Notes: generated from the sequence alone by a model not told the origin. 64,000 nt of DNA from Enterococcus gilvus ATCC BAA-350 (GCF_000407545.1 NZ_ASWH01000001.1:1813501-1877500); one strand, 5' to 3'; counted from the first letter of the stretch, positions 46,635 to 55,831 are shown. Program-made: numbers and translations.

Positions 46635-46862
46635 TTAACTAAAGAAACATTCTTTAGAAACGATACCTGCTACTTCCGCATATTTAATTAATACTTGACC
46701 ATTTACTTGGTCAATCCTATCTGCATCCAACCCGTAAAAACGTTCTACATTTACAATACAGCCATTTTTTTCTTTACGTATTACTTCCCCAATGATCGGC
46801 CGAGCAAAATCCGTTTTACGGCATTCATAGCTTTCTCCAACAATAATCGCTTCTTTATTCAT
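46635..46862 (-). CDS. Small DUF2187/YkvS-like protein (paralogue)
   Basis: A 75-residue protein clearly related to the gene at 1581-1799: GESYECR, PIIGEV, GCIVNVERF, DADRID and VLIKYAEV align with the same spacing. Small beta-rich fold likely; function unknown. Like its paralogue it is a single gene with a terminator of its own. Two copies in 64 kb hint at a multi-copy family in this genome. Confidence 0.65.
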   Translation of the reverse strand: MNKEAIIVGESYECRKTDFARPIIGEVIRKEKNGCIVNVERFYGLDADRIDQVNGQVLIKYAEVAGIVSKECFFS

Positions 46863-46980
46863 TCAACCACCTCATTCATGTTTTATACTACACTTATATA
46901 GTAGCATTAAGTGGAGTAAAAAACCATTTTAAAGGTGTTATTTATTAAATAAGCCTCTTTTTAAAGCAACGAACGTAATT

Positions 46981-47457
46981 TTATTCCACGTTTTCTAACA
47001 ATAACGCCACATATTGTTCTAAATAAAATTGATCGATTTGATCATACATTCCTACTTCAGAGCTATCCAAATCCAGCACACCAATCAACTGATCCCCTTT
47101 CTTCATAGGAACAACAATTTCTGATCGCGCCGCAGAATCACAAGCAATGTAGTTTTTATGCGTCATTACATTTTCGACGATCAGTGTTTGATTCTTCTCA
47201 GCAGACTCTCCGCAAACCCCTTTTCCCATTGCAATATGCACACATGAGACATTTCCTTGAAAAGGTCCCAGAATCAGTTCGCCTTCTTTGAACAAATAAT
47301 ATCCAGCGAAAACTGTTTCTTGCAATGTCTGGTTCAATAAAGCTGATGAGTTTGCCAGATTCGCAATCAGATCTGTTTCCCCTTCCAGTAGTGCTTTTTG
47401 CTGCATCAATAATAATTTATACGCCTCTTCTTTTGCTTCTTGATTTTTCCAACTCAT
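46981..47457 (-). CDS. msrC: Free methionine-(R)-sulfoxide reductase (GAF domain)
   Basis: Reduces free Met-R-sulfoxide. The 158-residue GAF protein has the three family cysteines in SCVHIAMGKGVCGESA and ACDSAARSEIVVP, and GVLDLDS. The ATG at 47457 follows GGAGGAAAAG; an upstream in-frame extension passes through that site. Single gene. Confidence 0.92.
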   Translation of the reverse strand: MSWKNQEAKEEAYKLLLMQQKALLEGETDLIANLANSSALLNQTLQETVFAGYYLFKEGELILGPFQGNVSCVHIAMGKGVCGESAEKNQTLIVENVMTHKNYIACDSAARSEIVVPMKKGDQLIGVLDLDSSEVGMYDQIDQFYLEQYVALLLENVE

Positions 47458-47589
47458 AGTCTTTTCCTCCAATAATAATTCCTCATTCATCGAGTAACAT
47501 TAGAAAATAAGGAACTTTTGGTTTATTCTACCCTAACTACAGCAAGAACGCTATTTTTAAAAATAGCCTTTATTTAAGCCATTAGAACG

Positions 47590-47666
47590 ATTTCATTCGT
47601 CTTATTTACGATTTGTCAAGGGTATAAAGCCTTAATTCTTCTAATTAATATTTCATTCGTATTACA
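47590..47666. promoter_or_regulatory. Two 15-nt repeats upstream of the PcsB-like gene, WalR-like
   Basis: ATTTCATTCGTNTTA occurs at 47590 and 47650, exactly 60 nt apart. The second copy reads ATTTCA-N5-ATTACA, which matches the inverted form of the WalR/YycF box (TGTWAH-N5-TGTWAH) at 11 of 12 positions. WalR is known to control PcsB-type hydrolases in related cocci. A TATAAT lies at 47724. The remaining 47458-47763 gap shows nothing else. Confidence 0.35.
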
Positions 47667-47763
47667 AAATATACGGTTGCATGAAGAATCAACTACTTTA
47701 AACTTTTTTCTCATATCTTCTTATATAATTGAATCCGAAAGATGAAAAAAGTGAGGGAAACCA

Positions 47764-49194
47764 TTGATTAAGTTGAAAAAATATACGGCACTGACTTTGT
47801 GTGCCTTGACATTGACTACTGCACCAATAAGCGTCTTAGCAGATGAATACGATCAAAAAATTGCTGATCAGGATAAAAAAATCTCTGAACTGCAACAAAC
47901 TGAACAATCTGTAGAGGATCAAAAAGCGGCGTTAGAGCAAGAAGTTGCCGCAATAGAAAAAGAAGTCAACGCAGTCTTAAAAGAAAAGACGACTGAAGAA
48001 AAGAAATTAAGCGACTTAACTGCTAAAATCGCTATTCTTCAAGAAAAAATCCAAAAACGTGACGAACAAATCAGAAACCAAGCGCGTGACGTGCAGACAA
48101 AACACGATTCTGCATCAATCGTTGACGTCGTGATCAATGCGAAATCTGTTGGCGATGCTGTGAAGAAAACCATGGCTGTTTCAACCATTTTAACAGCTAG
48201 TAAAAATATCATGGAACAGCAGACCAAAGACAAGGCAGAGCTTCAAAAGCTTGAAAAAGAAGCCGAGCAGCGCCTGCAAGTAATCAATAAAAAAACTGCT
48301 GAACTAAAAGGCAAGCAAGAACAGCTTGTAAAAGCCAAGTTAGATCAGCAAGTAAAAATCAATGATATCCAAGCAAGTATCGCTACAGAAAAGGGCGAAA
48401 AAGAGAAATTTGAAAAGCAAAAAGAAGACGCTGAAAAGAAACGACAAGCAGCGTTGAAAGCATTAGAAGAACAACGTAAAAAAGAAGCGGAAGCCCGTGA
48501 AAAAGCGCAAGCGGAAGCTGAAAAACAAGCGAAGAAAGCGGCAGAAGAAGCGCAAAAAGCAGCGGAAGACGCTGAAAAGCAAGCAGCTGCTGCAGAGACG
48601 GCAAAACAAAAGCAAGAAGCTGAGATCGCGCAATTGGAAGCTCAGAAGCAAGAAGAACAAGCAAAACAACAAGAAGAACAAGCTCAGACTGTTACTGATA
48701 CGAGTGCTACTCAGGTTACTACAAACCCGGTAGCACCAGCAGCAACACCAAGCGCTAGTGAAGAAAAACCAGCAGCTCCTGCTGCAACAAGCAGCGGTTG
48801 GGCTTCTCCTCTATCCATCGGCTTAGTAGTAACTAGCCCATTTGGTCAGCGCCAAGATCCAACAGGTGCATCTGGTTCTCAACATGATGGCGTCGATTTT
48901 GCCGGTGCCGCGGGAACACCGATCATGGCTTCTAAAGGTGGAAAAGTGGTTGAGTCAGGATTTCATTGGTCCGCTGGGAACCACGTAGTGATCCAGCATG
49001 CAGATGGGTACTATTCATACTATATGCATATGGTTTCAGCCCCAAGTGTCGGCGTAGGCTCAGAGGTTAGCGCTGGACAAGTATTAGGCGGCATGGGAAC
49101 AACTGGTAATTCTACAGGTGTGCATTTACACTTTGGTGTCTCCACTGCATTGTGGTCTGGGTTTGTTAATCCTGCTCCACTATTAGGCGTTTAA
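47764..49194 (+). CDS. Secreted PcsB/SagA-like coiled-coil protein with M23 endopeptidase domain
   Basis: A peptidoglycan hydrolase candidate of 476 residues. A signal peptide ends near VLA-DE (residue 26). A long coiled coil of the PcsB/SagA N-terminal type spans about 27-245, a Lys/Glu/Ala/Gln-rich low-complexity helix about 220-305, a Thr/Ala/Pro linker to about 345, then an M23 (LytM) domain with zinc ligands in QHDGVDFAG and GVHLHFGV. Enterococcal SagA has an NlpC/P60 domain in this place. The start is TTG with GTGAGGG upstream. It likely acts at the septum with FtsEX-like control, by analogy to PcsB. Confidence 0.88.
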   Translation: MIKLKKYTALTLCALTLTTAPISVLADEYDQKIADQDKKISELQQTEQSVEDQKAALEQEVAAIEKEVNAVLKEKTTEEKKLSDLTAKIAILQEKIQKRDEQIRNQARDVQTKHDSASIVDVVINAKSVGDAVKKTMAVSTILTASKNIMEQQTKDKAELQKLEKEAEQRLQVINKKTAELKGKQEQLVKAKLDQQVKINDIQASIATEKGEKEKFEKQKEDAEKKRQAALKALEEQRKKEAEAREKAQAEAEKQAKKAAEEAQKAAEDAEKQAAAAETAKQKQEAEIAQLEAQKQEEQAKQQEEQAQTVTDTSATQVTTNPVAPAATPSASEEKPAAPAATSSGWASPLSIGLVVTSPFGQRQDPTGASGSQHDGVDFAGAAGTPIMASKGGKVVESGFHWSAGNHVVIQHADGYYSYYMHMVSAPSVGVGSEVSAGQVLGGMGTTGNSTGVHLHFGVSTALWSGFVNPAPLLGV

Positions 49195-49206
49195 ACAAAA
49201 CAAAAA

Positions 49207-49257
49207 AGTACAGAACAATGGTCAGAGAAATTCTGATTCTTGTTCTGTACCTTTTTT
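49207..49257. terminator. Bidirectional terminator, PcsB-like gene / aldB
   Basis: GTACAGAACAA pairs with TTGTTCTGTAC around an inner TCAGA/TCTGA hairpin, with A6 and T6 flanks, between converging genes. Confidence 0.85.
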
Positions 49258-49969
49258 ATTCTGCTTCTGAAATGTCTTTTGCGATTTCATCTAGTTTGAT
49301 TTCATTGTTTAAGTAATCTGCATTTTCTGTTGGGAAATGTTGACGGAATTCCGCTAATTCCATTAATTCAATGCGTCCATCGGCTAATTCAAAATCCAAT
49401 ACATGGCCGCCGAAGGTTTCATCGTCACTAATAAAATGTAAATGGAACCCCCCAGAGGCCGCACCGTGGAACAGCTCTGGTGTAAAGAACCCGACAATGG
49501 TACCCCGCAGGTTATCTGCTTCAAATTCAGGCTGGTTGCGAGCGATCTCTACGAATCTCGGATACGGTTTCTCTTGTTTCGGGGCAACTCGCACATGCAT
49601 GTGCTTGAACGTTCCCTCTATTTTAACAGCCGCAAATAAATTGTGGCTGATTTTTTTTAGGACTTCTGATTTCACTTGCTCATCAGACACTGCTTCAAGT
49701 GAAAATTCTTGATCTGAATCAAAACGAGTCACTGCTGCATAAGGTGTCCATTCGTCGCCGGTCAGTCGTCTTACCTTCCCTGTTTCATCTGTATGATAGA
49801 TCACACCGTCTAGAAAAAGCACTTCTCCATTTGATCCTTCAAGTGTGCCCAAGCCAAAATCGCCATAATTGGACAAGGCACCGATTTTTTCAGTACCATC
49901 CATCAAATCTTGCATCAATCCACCAAGTGTACCGTGTTGGTAGATATAACTTTTTGTCTTCACTGTCAT
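49256..49969 (-). CDS. aldB: Alpha-acetolactate decarboxylase
   Basis: Turns acetolactate into acetoin. The 237-residue BudA/AldB protein has zinc-site histidines in HMHVRVAP and FHLHFISDDETFGGHVLDFE. The ATG at 49969 lies 8 nt after AAGGGG; a TTG 6 nt upstream is too close. It follows alsS by about 50 nt, and together they form the acetoin branch that drains pyruvate. Confidence 0.95.
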   Translation of the reverse strand: MTVKTKSYIYQHGTLGGLMQDLMDGTEKIGALSNYGDFGLGTLEGSNGEVLFLDGVIYHTDETGKVRRLTGDEWTPYAAVTRFDSDQEFSLEAVSDEQVKSEVLKKISHNLFAAVKIEGTFKHMHVRVAPKQEKPYPRFVEIARNQPEFEADNLRGTIVGFFTPELFHGAASGGFHLHFISDDETFGGHVLDFELADGRIELMELAEFRQHFPTENADYLNNEIKLDEIAKDISEAE

Positions 49970-50019
49970 GTACAATCCCCTTCTATCTCTCTTCTGACTG
50001 TCGTGTATCTACGGATTTC

Positions 50020-51672
50020 TTAATAAAATTGATCGGGTAAAATGGTTTTTCCTAATTCCTTATTATCTGAATAATCAATCGGGATATCGATGATCACGGG
50101 ACCGTCTGTTGCCAAGCCTTCCTGGATCGCTGCTTCTAATTCGGCTTGCGATGTCGCCCGTAATCCTTTTGCGCCAAAGGCTTCAGCATATTTTACAAAA
50201 TCAACGGGTCCAAAGTGGACACCCGCAGAACGATCGTATTTCATTTCTTCTTGGAACTCTACCATATTGTAGCTGCCATCGTTCCAGATCAAGTGGATGA
50301 TTTTTTGTTTTAAACGCACCGCTGTTTCAAGCTCTTGAGCGGAGAATAAGAATCCGCCGTCTCCAGAAACAGAGAAAATTTGTGTATTCGGACGAACCAA
50401 TGCGGAGGAAATCGCCCATGGTAAGGCTACACCCAGTGTTTGCATCCCGTTACTGAATAACAAATGGCGTGGTTCATAGCTGCGGAAATGACGAGCCATC
50501 CAAATGTAATGACTACCGACATCCACCGTGACCGTCATCTCATCGGTGACATTTTTTTGCAGCGTATCAATGACTTCTAGTGGATGCACACGCCCCTCCG
50601 TCGTTTCACTCTTTTGTCTGCCATTCGTTAATTTTTCTTGCAGCGTTGAAAGATAGTGTTGTGCATCGTCTGATAATTGATACGTTGAAATGGCATCTCC
50701 TAATCGATCGATCGTTTTGGCGATACTGCCGACCAATTCTACTTCTGGCTGCATGTATTGGTCAATTTCCATCGGCACTTCATCTATTACTACAATACGC
50801 GCATCTTTTTCAGCATTCCAGTTTCGCGCTTCGTACTCGATTGGGTCATAGCCGATCGCTAAAACTAAGTCGCTGCGTTTTAACAGCATGTCTCCCGGCT
50901 GATTGCGGAAAAGTCCGACACGGCCGAAGAAATGATCTTCTAGTTCCCGAGAAATAATTCCCGCTCCTTGGAAGGTCTCAACAACTGGCAGCCCTGTTTT
51001 TTCAACAAGTTTGCGAATCGCTGCCGTTTCCTTTTCACCTGAAGCGCGCATTCCGACTAACAAAGCGGGCAGCTTTGCCTCATGGATTCGTTTCACCAAA
51101 TCATCGATATCCTCATCAGAGGCAGACCCTAAAATTGGGGCTGACATTGGTTTGATTGCTTCACCCTTCACTTCGCCATCCGTCACATCTTGAGGAATGG
51201 ATAAGAAGCTTGCACCCTTTTTAGCGGTCTTAGCGATACGGTAGGCGTTCGCGATATTTTCCGATAGCATTTCAGGATCTTGAATCTCTGAACTATATTT
51301 TGTAATAGGTGCGAATAATTCTGTATTTTTCATACTTTGATGAGTCAGCTTAGAAAGATCTGAACGTTTTACTTGTCCTGCTAATGCAAGAACAGGGTCT
51401 CCTTCTGCTGTAGCTGTCACTAATCCAGTCGCTAAATTACTTGCACCGGGACCGCTCGTGGCGATCACTACACCCGGTTCTCCCGTCAAACGCCCAATGG
51501 CTTGTGCCATAAACGCCGCATTTTGTTCATGACGAGCTAGGATCAATTGTGGCCCATGATCCTCTAATGTATCAAATACGCCGTCGATCTTGGCACCGGG
51601 AATTCCGAAGATAAATGGCACGTTATGGTTTTCTAAACTATTAACAATGATTTCTGCACCTTTTTTACTCAC
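50020..51672 (-). CDS. alsS: Catabolic acetolactate synthase
   Basis: Condenses two pyruvates to acetolactate. The 550-residue ThDP enzyme has [16 protein letters not shown] (catalytic Glu), SGPGASNL, and the ThDP motif [11 protein letters not shown]...NDGSYN. No FAD-ilv regulatory subunit is nearby, so this is the catabolic form. The start is GTG 51672, with AAGGAG about 12 nt upstream; an ATG-like extension further up lacks a site. Confidence 0.94.
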   Translation of the reverse strand: MSKKGAEIIVNSLENHNVPFIFGIPGAKIDGVFDTLEDHGPQLILARHEQNAAFMAQAIGRLTGEPGVVIATSGPGASNLATGLVTATAEGDPVLALAGQVKRSDLSKLTHQSMKNTELFAPITKYSSEIQDPEMLSENIANAYRIAKTAKKGASFLSIPQDVTDGEVKGEAIKPMSAPILGSASDEDIDDLVKRIHEAKLPALLVGMRASGEKETAAIRKLVEKTGLPVVETFQGAGIISRELEDHFFGRVGLFRNQPGDMLLKRSDLVLAIGYDPIEYEARNWNAEKDARIVVIDEVPMEIDQYMQPEVELVGSIAKTIDRLGDAISTYQLSDDAQHYLSTLQEKLTNGRQKSETTEGRVHPLEVIDTLQKNVTDEMTVTVDVGSHYIWMARHFRSYEPRHLLFSNGMQTLGVALPWAISSALVRPNTQIFSVSGDGGFLFSAQELETAVRLKQKIIHLIWNDGSYNMVEFQEEMKYDRSAGVHFGPVDFVKYAEAFGAKGLRATSQAELEAAIQEGLATDGPVIIDIPIDYSDNKELGKTILPDQFY

Positions 51673-51713
51673 TGTATTACATCTCCTTAAAATCTGTATC
51701 ACTTACATTCGTT

Positions 51714-51742
51714 AATATAGCATCAATTTATTAATTTATCAA
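51714..51742 (-). promoter_or_regulatory. Promoter of alsS-aldB
   Basis: On the minus strand TTGATA and TATATT are exactly 17 nt apart, about 40 nt before the alsS start. Confidence 0.65.
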
Positions 51743-51779
51743 CGATGAAACATCACGAATAATTGTTTTATCAAAATCC

Positions 51780-51808
51780 AAAAAAAGAAGCCTCATTTCT
51801 GAGACTTC
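51780..51808 (-). terminator. Intrinsic terminator of trmO
   Basis: On the minus strand GAAGTCTCA and TGAGGCTTC close a GAAA tetraloop and T7 follows. Confidence 0.85.
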
Positions 51809-51813
51809 TCGCA

Positions 51814-52278
51814 TTATTCAGTAAAATTGAATTCCGCCGACCAATCAAACTCACCTGAACGTTCATAGCTTTGCGGCCAATGACTGCACCACGCAGGTCC
51901 TTCAAAATTTTCAATTACATCTGAACTGGCCGTATAAGGCTTGATATCCAGAATCGGACTATCATTTTCCGCATCAAGATACTCAAGATAAACAAGGTTC
52001 TCTTCTATTTTAATGATTTTCGCGGCTGATAAAGCGATAGGATTCGGTCTGACCGGTCCCCTAGTCGCAAAGGTTCCTAATTTTTCTGGTCCGTGAACAT
52101 ACGGCTTGCCAACCGTCGTTCCCCGTAATTCAGTAATATCGAGGTGATGAAACCAATACAGAACATACAAATGACTAAAGTCAGACAGTCCGATCAGTCC
52201 TTCCTGATATTCAGGAGACAGCTCCAAATAGACACCTGATTCTGTTTGCTTTACTTTACCGATCTCGTTAATTTTCAT
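51814..52278 (-). CDS. trmO: tRNA (N6-threonylcarbamoyl-A37) methyltransferase TrmO
   Basis: SAM-dependent methylation of t6A37 in tRNA-Thr type tRNAs. The 154-residue YaeB/TsaA-family beta-barrel shows GLSDFSHLYVLYWFH, FATRGPVRPNPIALS and LDIKPYT. AGGAGGAGTC precedes the ATG. It follows the MerR gene by about 55 nt on the same strand. Some relatives may act on other substrates. Confidence 0.87.
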   Translation of the reverse strand: MKINEIGKVKQTESGVYLELSPEYQEGLIGLSDFSHLYVLYWFHHLDITELRGTTVGKPYVHGPEKLGTFATRGPVRPNPIALSAAKIIKIEENLVYLEYLDAENDSPILDIKPYTASSDVIENFEGPAWCSHWPQSYERSGEFDWSAEFNFTE

Positions 52279-52333
52279 GATGACTCCTCCTAGACTTTTT
52301 TAGAGTCGCGACCTCTGATATGAAGATACAGCC

Positions 52334-53155
52334 TCACGTTAGGTGAGAGTCAAGAGGAATCAATGGCAATTGTAGTTCTGTTAGATAGTCTTCAGGATTA
52401 GACGTGTGTTCAGGACCCACATGACAAATTTGCCGAGGCGCTTTCAGCAGTTCATACTCAGGATGCTCCTCCAGCCATCTAGCAAAGGAGCGATACGCCT
52501 CTGGTAACTGATGATAGTTTCCCTCAACCATTATGATCGCGGCAGGGTCTAATTCGGAAAGCTGTCTTTTTTGCAACGGCGGCTGAACAGGGTGATCGGA
52601 AACAATGGCGACTTCTATTTCTACCCACTCTTCCAAATATTCCTCATCATGGAAAATCGTCAAAAACTGATCCGCTGCTGTCGGTAAAGTAACGCTTTGA
52701 CTAATTAACAACGTCAGAAACTCTTCCCAAAGCAATCCTTCATGGTAGAAACTTTTGACTGTCCTTCTTAGGCTGACGATAGAACAGGCAGGAATTTTTT
52801 TAAGTGTTACTGGGTATTCCTCGGTATGCTGCATCCGCTGCATCATTTGATGGATCTGCTGCTGGCGAAAACGATCCCGTTGAATCTCCTGTTCGATTTC
52901 CTGCTCCTTTTTTTCCAGCGCCGCAGTAAATTTCGTCGCGTCCTCCTGAAGCAGCTGCTGGATTTCTTTTAATGAGAAGGTCAATTCTCGTAATAAAACG
53001 ATCTGTGCGAGCCGCTCCAGCTGCTTTACTGAATAATAACGATACCCAGAGTCCTCTTCGACTAACTGGGGGTGGAGCAATCCAATTTCATCATAATGAC
53101 GCAGCGTGCGAATCGATACTTGTCCTAAGCGAGAAAACTCACCGATTTTCAGCAA
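52334..53155 (-). CDS. MerR-family regulator with effector-binding domain
   Basis: A 273-residue regulator. The N-terminal winged helix reads LKIGEFSRLGQVSIRTLRHYDEIGLL (about residues 2-28), a coiled coil of Gln/Glu/Arg follows (residues 75-120), and the C-terminal part resembles GyrI-like multidrug-binding domains. The start is a TTG at 53155 (GGAGGTG 6 nt upstream); the ATG 15 nt further up would include that site. Divergent from the radical SAM gene, which it may control. Confidence 0.85.
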   Translation of the reverse strand: MLKIGEFSRLGQVSIRTLRHYDEIGLLHPQLVEEDSGYRYYSVKQLERLAQIVLLRELTFSLKEIQQLLQEDATKFTAALEKKEQEIEQEIQRDRFRQQQIHQMMQRMQHTEEYPVTLKKIPACSIVSLRRTVKSFYHEGLLWEEFLTLLISQSVTLPTAADQFLTIFHDEEYLEEWVEIEVAIVSDHPVQPPLQKRQLSELDPAAIIMVEGNYHQLPEAYRSFARWLEEHPEYELLKAPRQICHVGPEHTSNPEDYLTELQLPLIPLDSHLT

Positions 53156-53270
53156 TGAAAACACCTCCATTCCTTATTATACCGATACTTTTGATTGTTA
53201 ACAGCTAAAAAATATGGGATAATAGATATACGAACATTTGTTCTTAATTCTGGTTTTCGGGAGGTACACG

Positions 53271-54134
53271 ATGCATTATAAAGAATATAAATCGATCTTG
53301 TCCGCGAAGAACGGCTTGAACCTTTTTCGCGGCTGCACTCATGGCTGTATCTATTGCGACAGTCGCAGCGATTGCTATCAGATCAATCATCCTTTTGAGG
53401 ATATCGAAGTAAAGGCCCATGCTTTAGAAATTTTAGAACAGGAGCTGCAACGGCGCCGAAAACCGTGCATGATCGGAACTGGCGCGATGACAGACCCGTA
53501 TATCCAGTTGGAGTCCCGACTAAACATTACTCGAGGCGCATTAGAATTGATCGATACCTATGAATTCGGTGTGGCCATCCAGACGAAGTCCAATCGAATT
53601 TTACGTGATCTGGACTTATTGTCTTCCATCAATAAAAAAACGAAAGCGGTAGTCGAAATGACTTTGACGACTTACGATGAGACAGTTTGTAAAATTTTGG
53701 AGCCTTATGTTTCTACAACGAAAGAACGTGTTGAAACATTGATGGCCTTTAAAGAAGTCGGTGTCCCCACAGTCGTCTGGTTATCCCCTATCCTACCCTT
53801 TATCAATGATACCGAGGAGAATTTACGCGGGCTTTTAGACTATTGTATCCAAGCAGGCGTCAAGGGGATTCTGTGTTTCGGATTTGGCGTGACGATGCGG
53901 GCGGGGAATCGTGACTATTTCTATCAGCAATTAGACAAGCATTTTCCCGGAATGAAGAAAAAATACCAGTATGCTTTTGGTGATAGCTATGTCTGTAATA
54001 GTCCGAATCATGAACAGCTCATGAAACTTTTTATTGAAACATGCGAAAAACATGCTATTCTTTGGAGGACAGATGACGTGTTTCAGTATTTACACGAATT
54101 TGAAGACAAACGAGAGCAGCTGTCATTATTTTAA
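53271..54134 (+). CDS. Radical SAM protein (SPL/Rv2578c-like)
   Basis: A 287-residue protein with the iron-sulfur motif CTHGCIYC near residue 24 and a TIM-barrel core (AVVEMTLTTYDE, VWLSPILPFIND). It resembles the SPL-like radical SAM proteins common in Firmicutes, which lack a proven reaction. The ATG at 53271 follows GGGAGGT. It is divergent from the MerR-type regulator across about 115 nt. Confidence 0.85.
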   Translation: MHYKEYKSILSAKNGLNLFRGCTHGCIYCDSRSDCYQINHPFEDIEVKAHALEILEQELQRRRKPCMIGTGAMTDPYIQLESRLNITRGALELIDTYEFGVAIQTKSNRILRDLDLLSSINKKTKAVVEMTLTTYDETVCKILEPYVSTTKERVETLMAFKEVGVPTVVWLSPILPFINDTEENLRGLLDYCIQAGVKGILCFGFGVTMRAGNRDYFYQQLDKHFPGMKKKYQYAFGDSYVCNSPNHEQLMKLFIETCEKHAILWRTDDVFQYLHEFEDKREQLSLF

Positions 54135-54214
54135 AAAAAATGAACTAAAACGCTTGCTCTGAAACTCGTTTCATAACTTATACTTCCCTTGTAAAGAAAA
54201 AGGAGGAATTTTTT

Positions 54215-54487
54215 ATGAATACGTATGTGACCGTTCAGCAAGAAAATACACAAGAACATTTTCAAGTTTCTTTGCATTTTTCTGAAGACCAGCTAAGACT
54301 TTTCAGAAGCCGAGGGTTTAGACGTCCGACGATCCAAAACCTTCAACTAACAGAAATCAAGCATTTATATATCAACGAATTAATGGGCAGCCCGATCGTC
54401 AGCTTCTTTTATCGGGATCGCCGCTATACATTTTACCAATTTGGCCCTGCTGTCATTGAATATTTAAAAGAGCATTTAGTCGCTTAA
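54215..54487 (+). CDS. Hypothetical protein, 90 residues
   Basis: Not recognised. Soluble, alternating strand/helix pattern with VQQENTQEHFQVSLHFSED, a basic stretch FRSRGFRRP and SFFYRDRRYTFYQFG. AAGGAGGAA precedes the ATG. It is followed after 25 nt by the LacI gene and likely shares its transcript. Confidence 0.6.
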   Translation: MNTYVTVQQENTQEHFQVSLHFSEDQLRLFRSRGFRRPTIQNLQLTEIKHLYINELMGSPIVSFFYRDRRYTFYQFGPAVIEYLKEHLVA

Positions 54488-54512
54488 TCAAACGTGAAGA
54501 GGTGTGTCCCCC

Positions 54513-55433
54513 ATGGCAAATATCCGCGATATCGCAAAAATCACTGGTTACTCCGTCTCTACGATCTCACGCGTCATCAATAATCATCCTTACGTCGATG
54601 ACGAAAAACGCGCTCGCGTATTGGCGGTCATGCAGGAGTTGAACTATGTCCCTAACCGCTCTGCTCAAAATTTAAGTTATGGGAAAACCAAAAATATTGG
54701 TGTGATCTTGCCCTTTGTCAATCATGAATACTACGATCAGATGCTTAGCGGCATCATGCAGGCCGCTTTTGATCATGGCTATCAAATCAGTTTGCTGCCC
54801 ACAAATTACAATCAAGAGTTGGAGAAGACTTATTTGGCTGAGTTTGCCACGCGTTCATTCGATGGCTTGATCGTCACGACCAAGTCAAACCCGATCGAGG
54901 CCTTTTTTGACTATTTCCAATACGGTCCGATTATTTTCTGTGAAGAGGTTCCAGATGCGGATGTCAGCACTGTCTATATCAACTTGAAAAATTCATTGAA
55001 GGAAGCTTTTTCCTATATGAAGGAACAGGGGATCAAACGACCAGGAATGACTTTGGGGCGCAGTAAAAATATCAGCCACAACTCAAAGCTCTCTATTCGG
55101 ATAGCGAAGGAGAGTTACCCTGATTTTGACGAAGCCAATATTTTTTGGGATTGCATCATGGCGGAGGATGGGGTTCAAGGTGCGCGCTTTTTTGAGAAAC
55201 AAAAGGTAGACGGGATCTTGACCTTTGGCGACGATATCGCAGCCACGATCTTGCAGAATTATGACGGGAAGAAGCCATTGGTCATTGGGCGAGAAAAACA
55301 ATTGATTAGTGAAGTAATGGGCTTTTCCACCATTGATCATCATTTAGCGGAATGTGGAAAGAAGGCCTTTGAAGCTTTCTATTTCAACAAGCATGAGAAA
55401 CGCTGCATCCCGCATCATTTCATAAAACGTTAA
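54513..55433 (+). CDS. LacI-family transcriptional regulator
   Basis: A 306-residue regulator. The HTH reads IRDIAKITGYSVSTISRVINN, with YVPNRSAQNLSYGKTK at the hinge, then an effector domain (IGVILPFVNHEYYDQ, GLIVTTKS). GAGGTG lies 9-10 nt before the ATG at 54513. No sugar operon lies immediately next to it, so its targets may be elsewhere. A terminator follows. Confidence 0.88.
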   Translation: MANIRDIAKITGYSVSTISRVINNHPYVDDEKRARVLAVMQELNYVPNRSAQNLSYGKTKNIGVILPFVNHEYYDQMLSGIMQAAFDHGYQISLLPTNYNQELEKTYLAEFATRSFDGLIVTTKSNPIEAFFDYFQYGPIIFCEEVPDADVSTVYINLKNSLKEAFSYMKEQGIKRPGMTLGRSKNISHNSKLSIRIAKESYPDFDEANIFWDCIMAEDGVQGARFFEKQKVDGILTFGDDIAATILQNYDGKKPLVIGREKQLISEVMGFSTIDHHLAECGKKAFEAFYFNKHEKRCIPHHFIKR

Positions 55434-55439
55434 TCACTA

Positions 55440-55471
55440 AACCAGCCAACGATTCCGTTGGCTGGTTTTTT
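55440..55471 (+). terminator. Intrinsic terminator of the LacI gene
   Basis: AACCAGCCAACG pairs perfectly with CGTTGGCTGGTT around ATTC, followed by T6. Confidence 0.92.
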
Positions 55472-55522
55472 GTGCAGATTAGTGTGTTTTTTGACTGGCT
55501 TACCGCTTCGTGTTCAAAAAGA

Positions 55523-55597
55523 TACTTTACAAATGAAAAGTCAAACAACAAATAACTTTCCATTTATAAAGTAAATTCCTCTTTTACTTTTCATATG
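55523..55597. repeat. Palindromic intergenic repeat
   Basis: TACTTTACAAATG (55523-55535) and CATTTATAAAGTA (55561-55573) form a 12/13 inverted repeat. A second pair AAATGAAAAGT / ACTTTTCATAT overlaps it. The motif and a following AAAAGTCAAAC match the inner arm of the palindrome at 24256-24321. A family of short dispersed repeats is suggested. Confidence 0.45.
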
Positions 55598-55681
55598 CAG
55601 GGTTTTTTATTAAAAGGCTTAACAGTTGATTGTACTAGATTGGGTTCTGCGAATACGCTTTTTGATCAACACTTCACCGCT

Positions 55682-55800
55682 AAAAAAGACCTCCGTTCCC
55701 CATTGACTAATGCTTCAAACGTTGCTGTGCCTCCCTTTATGGGATATATCAGAAACGTGATTTTTTTTCGTCAATGATGGATCATTACGAGGTCTTTTTT
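55682..55800. repeat. 119-nt element with nested terminal inverted repeats
   Basis: AAAAAAGACCTC at 55682-55693 is exactly complementary to GAGGTCTTTTTT at 55789-55800. Inside, CATTGAC (55701-55707) matches GTCAATG (55770-55776), and ATGATGGATCAT is a small hairpin. It may be a MITE-like sequence, a structured RNA, or the distal terminator of the PTS operon. Short open frames here (for example 55595-55777) have no ribosome binding site. Nothing else is visible in the 398-nt gap. Confidence 0.45.
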
Positions 55801-55831
55801 TGGATATTCTCACAAATTTCTAGTGTTCATC

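Noticed and set aside
48383..48733. Leu/Phe- and Lys/Arg-rich open frames inside the PcsB-like gene
   Set aside because: They are mirror frames of the Lys/Glu/Ala-rich coiled coil and arise from its repetitive codons.
55595..55777. Plus-strand open frame of 60 codons
   Set aside because: No ribosome binding site or promoter, and it runs through the nested inverted repeats at 55682-55800.
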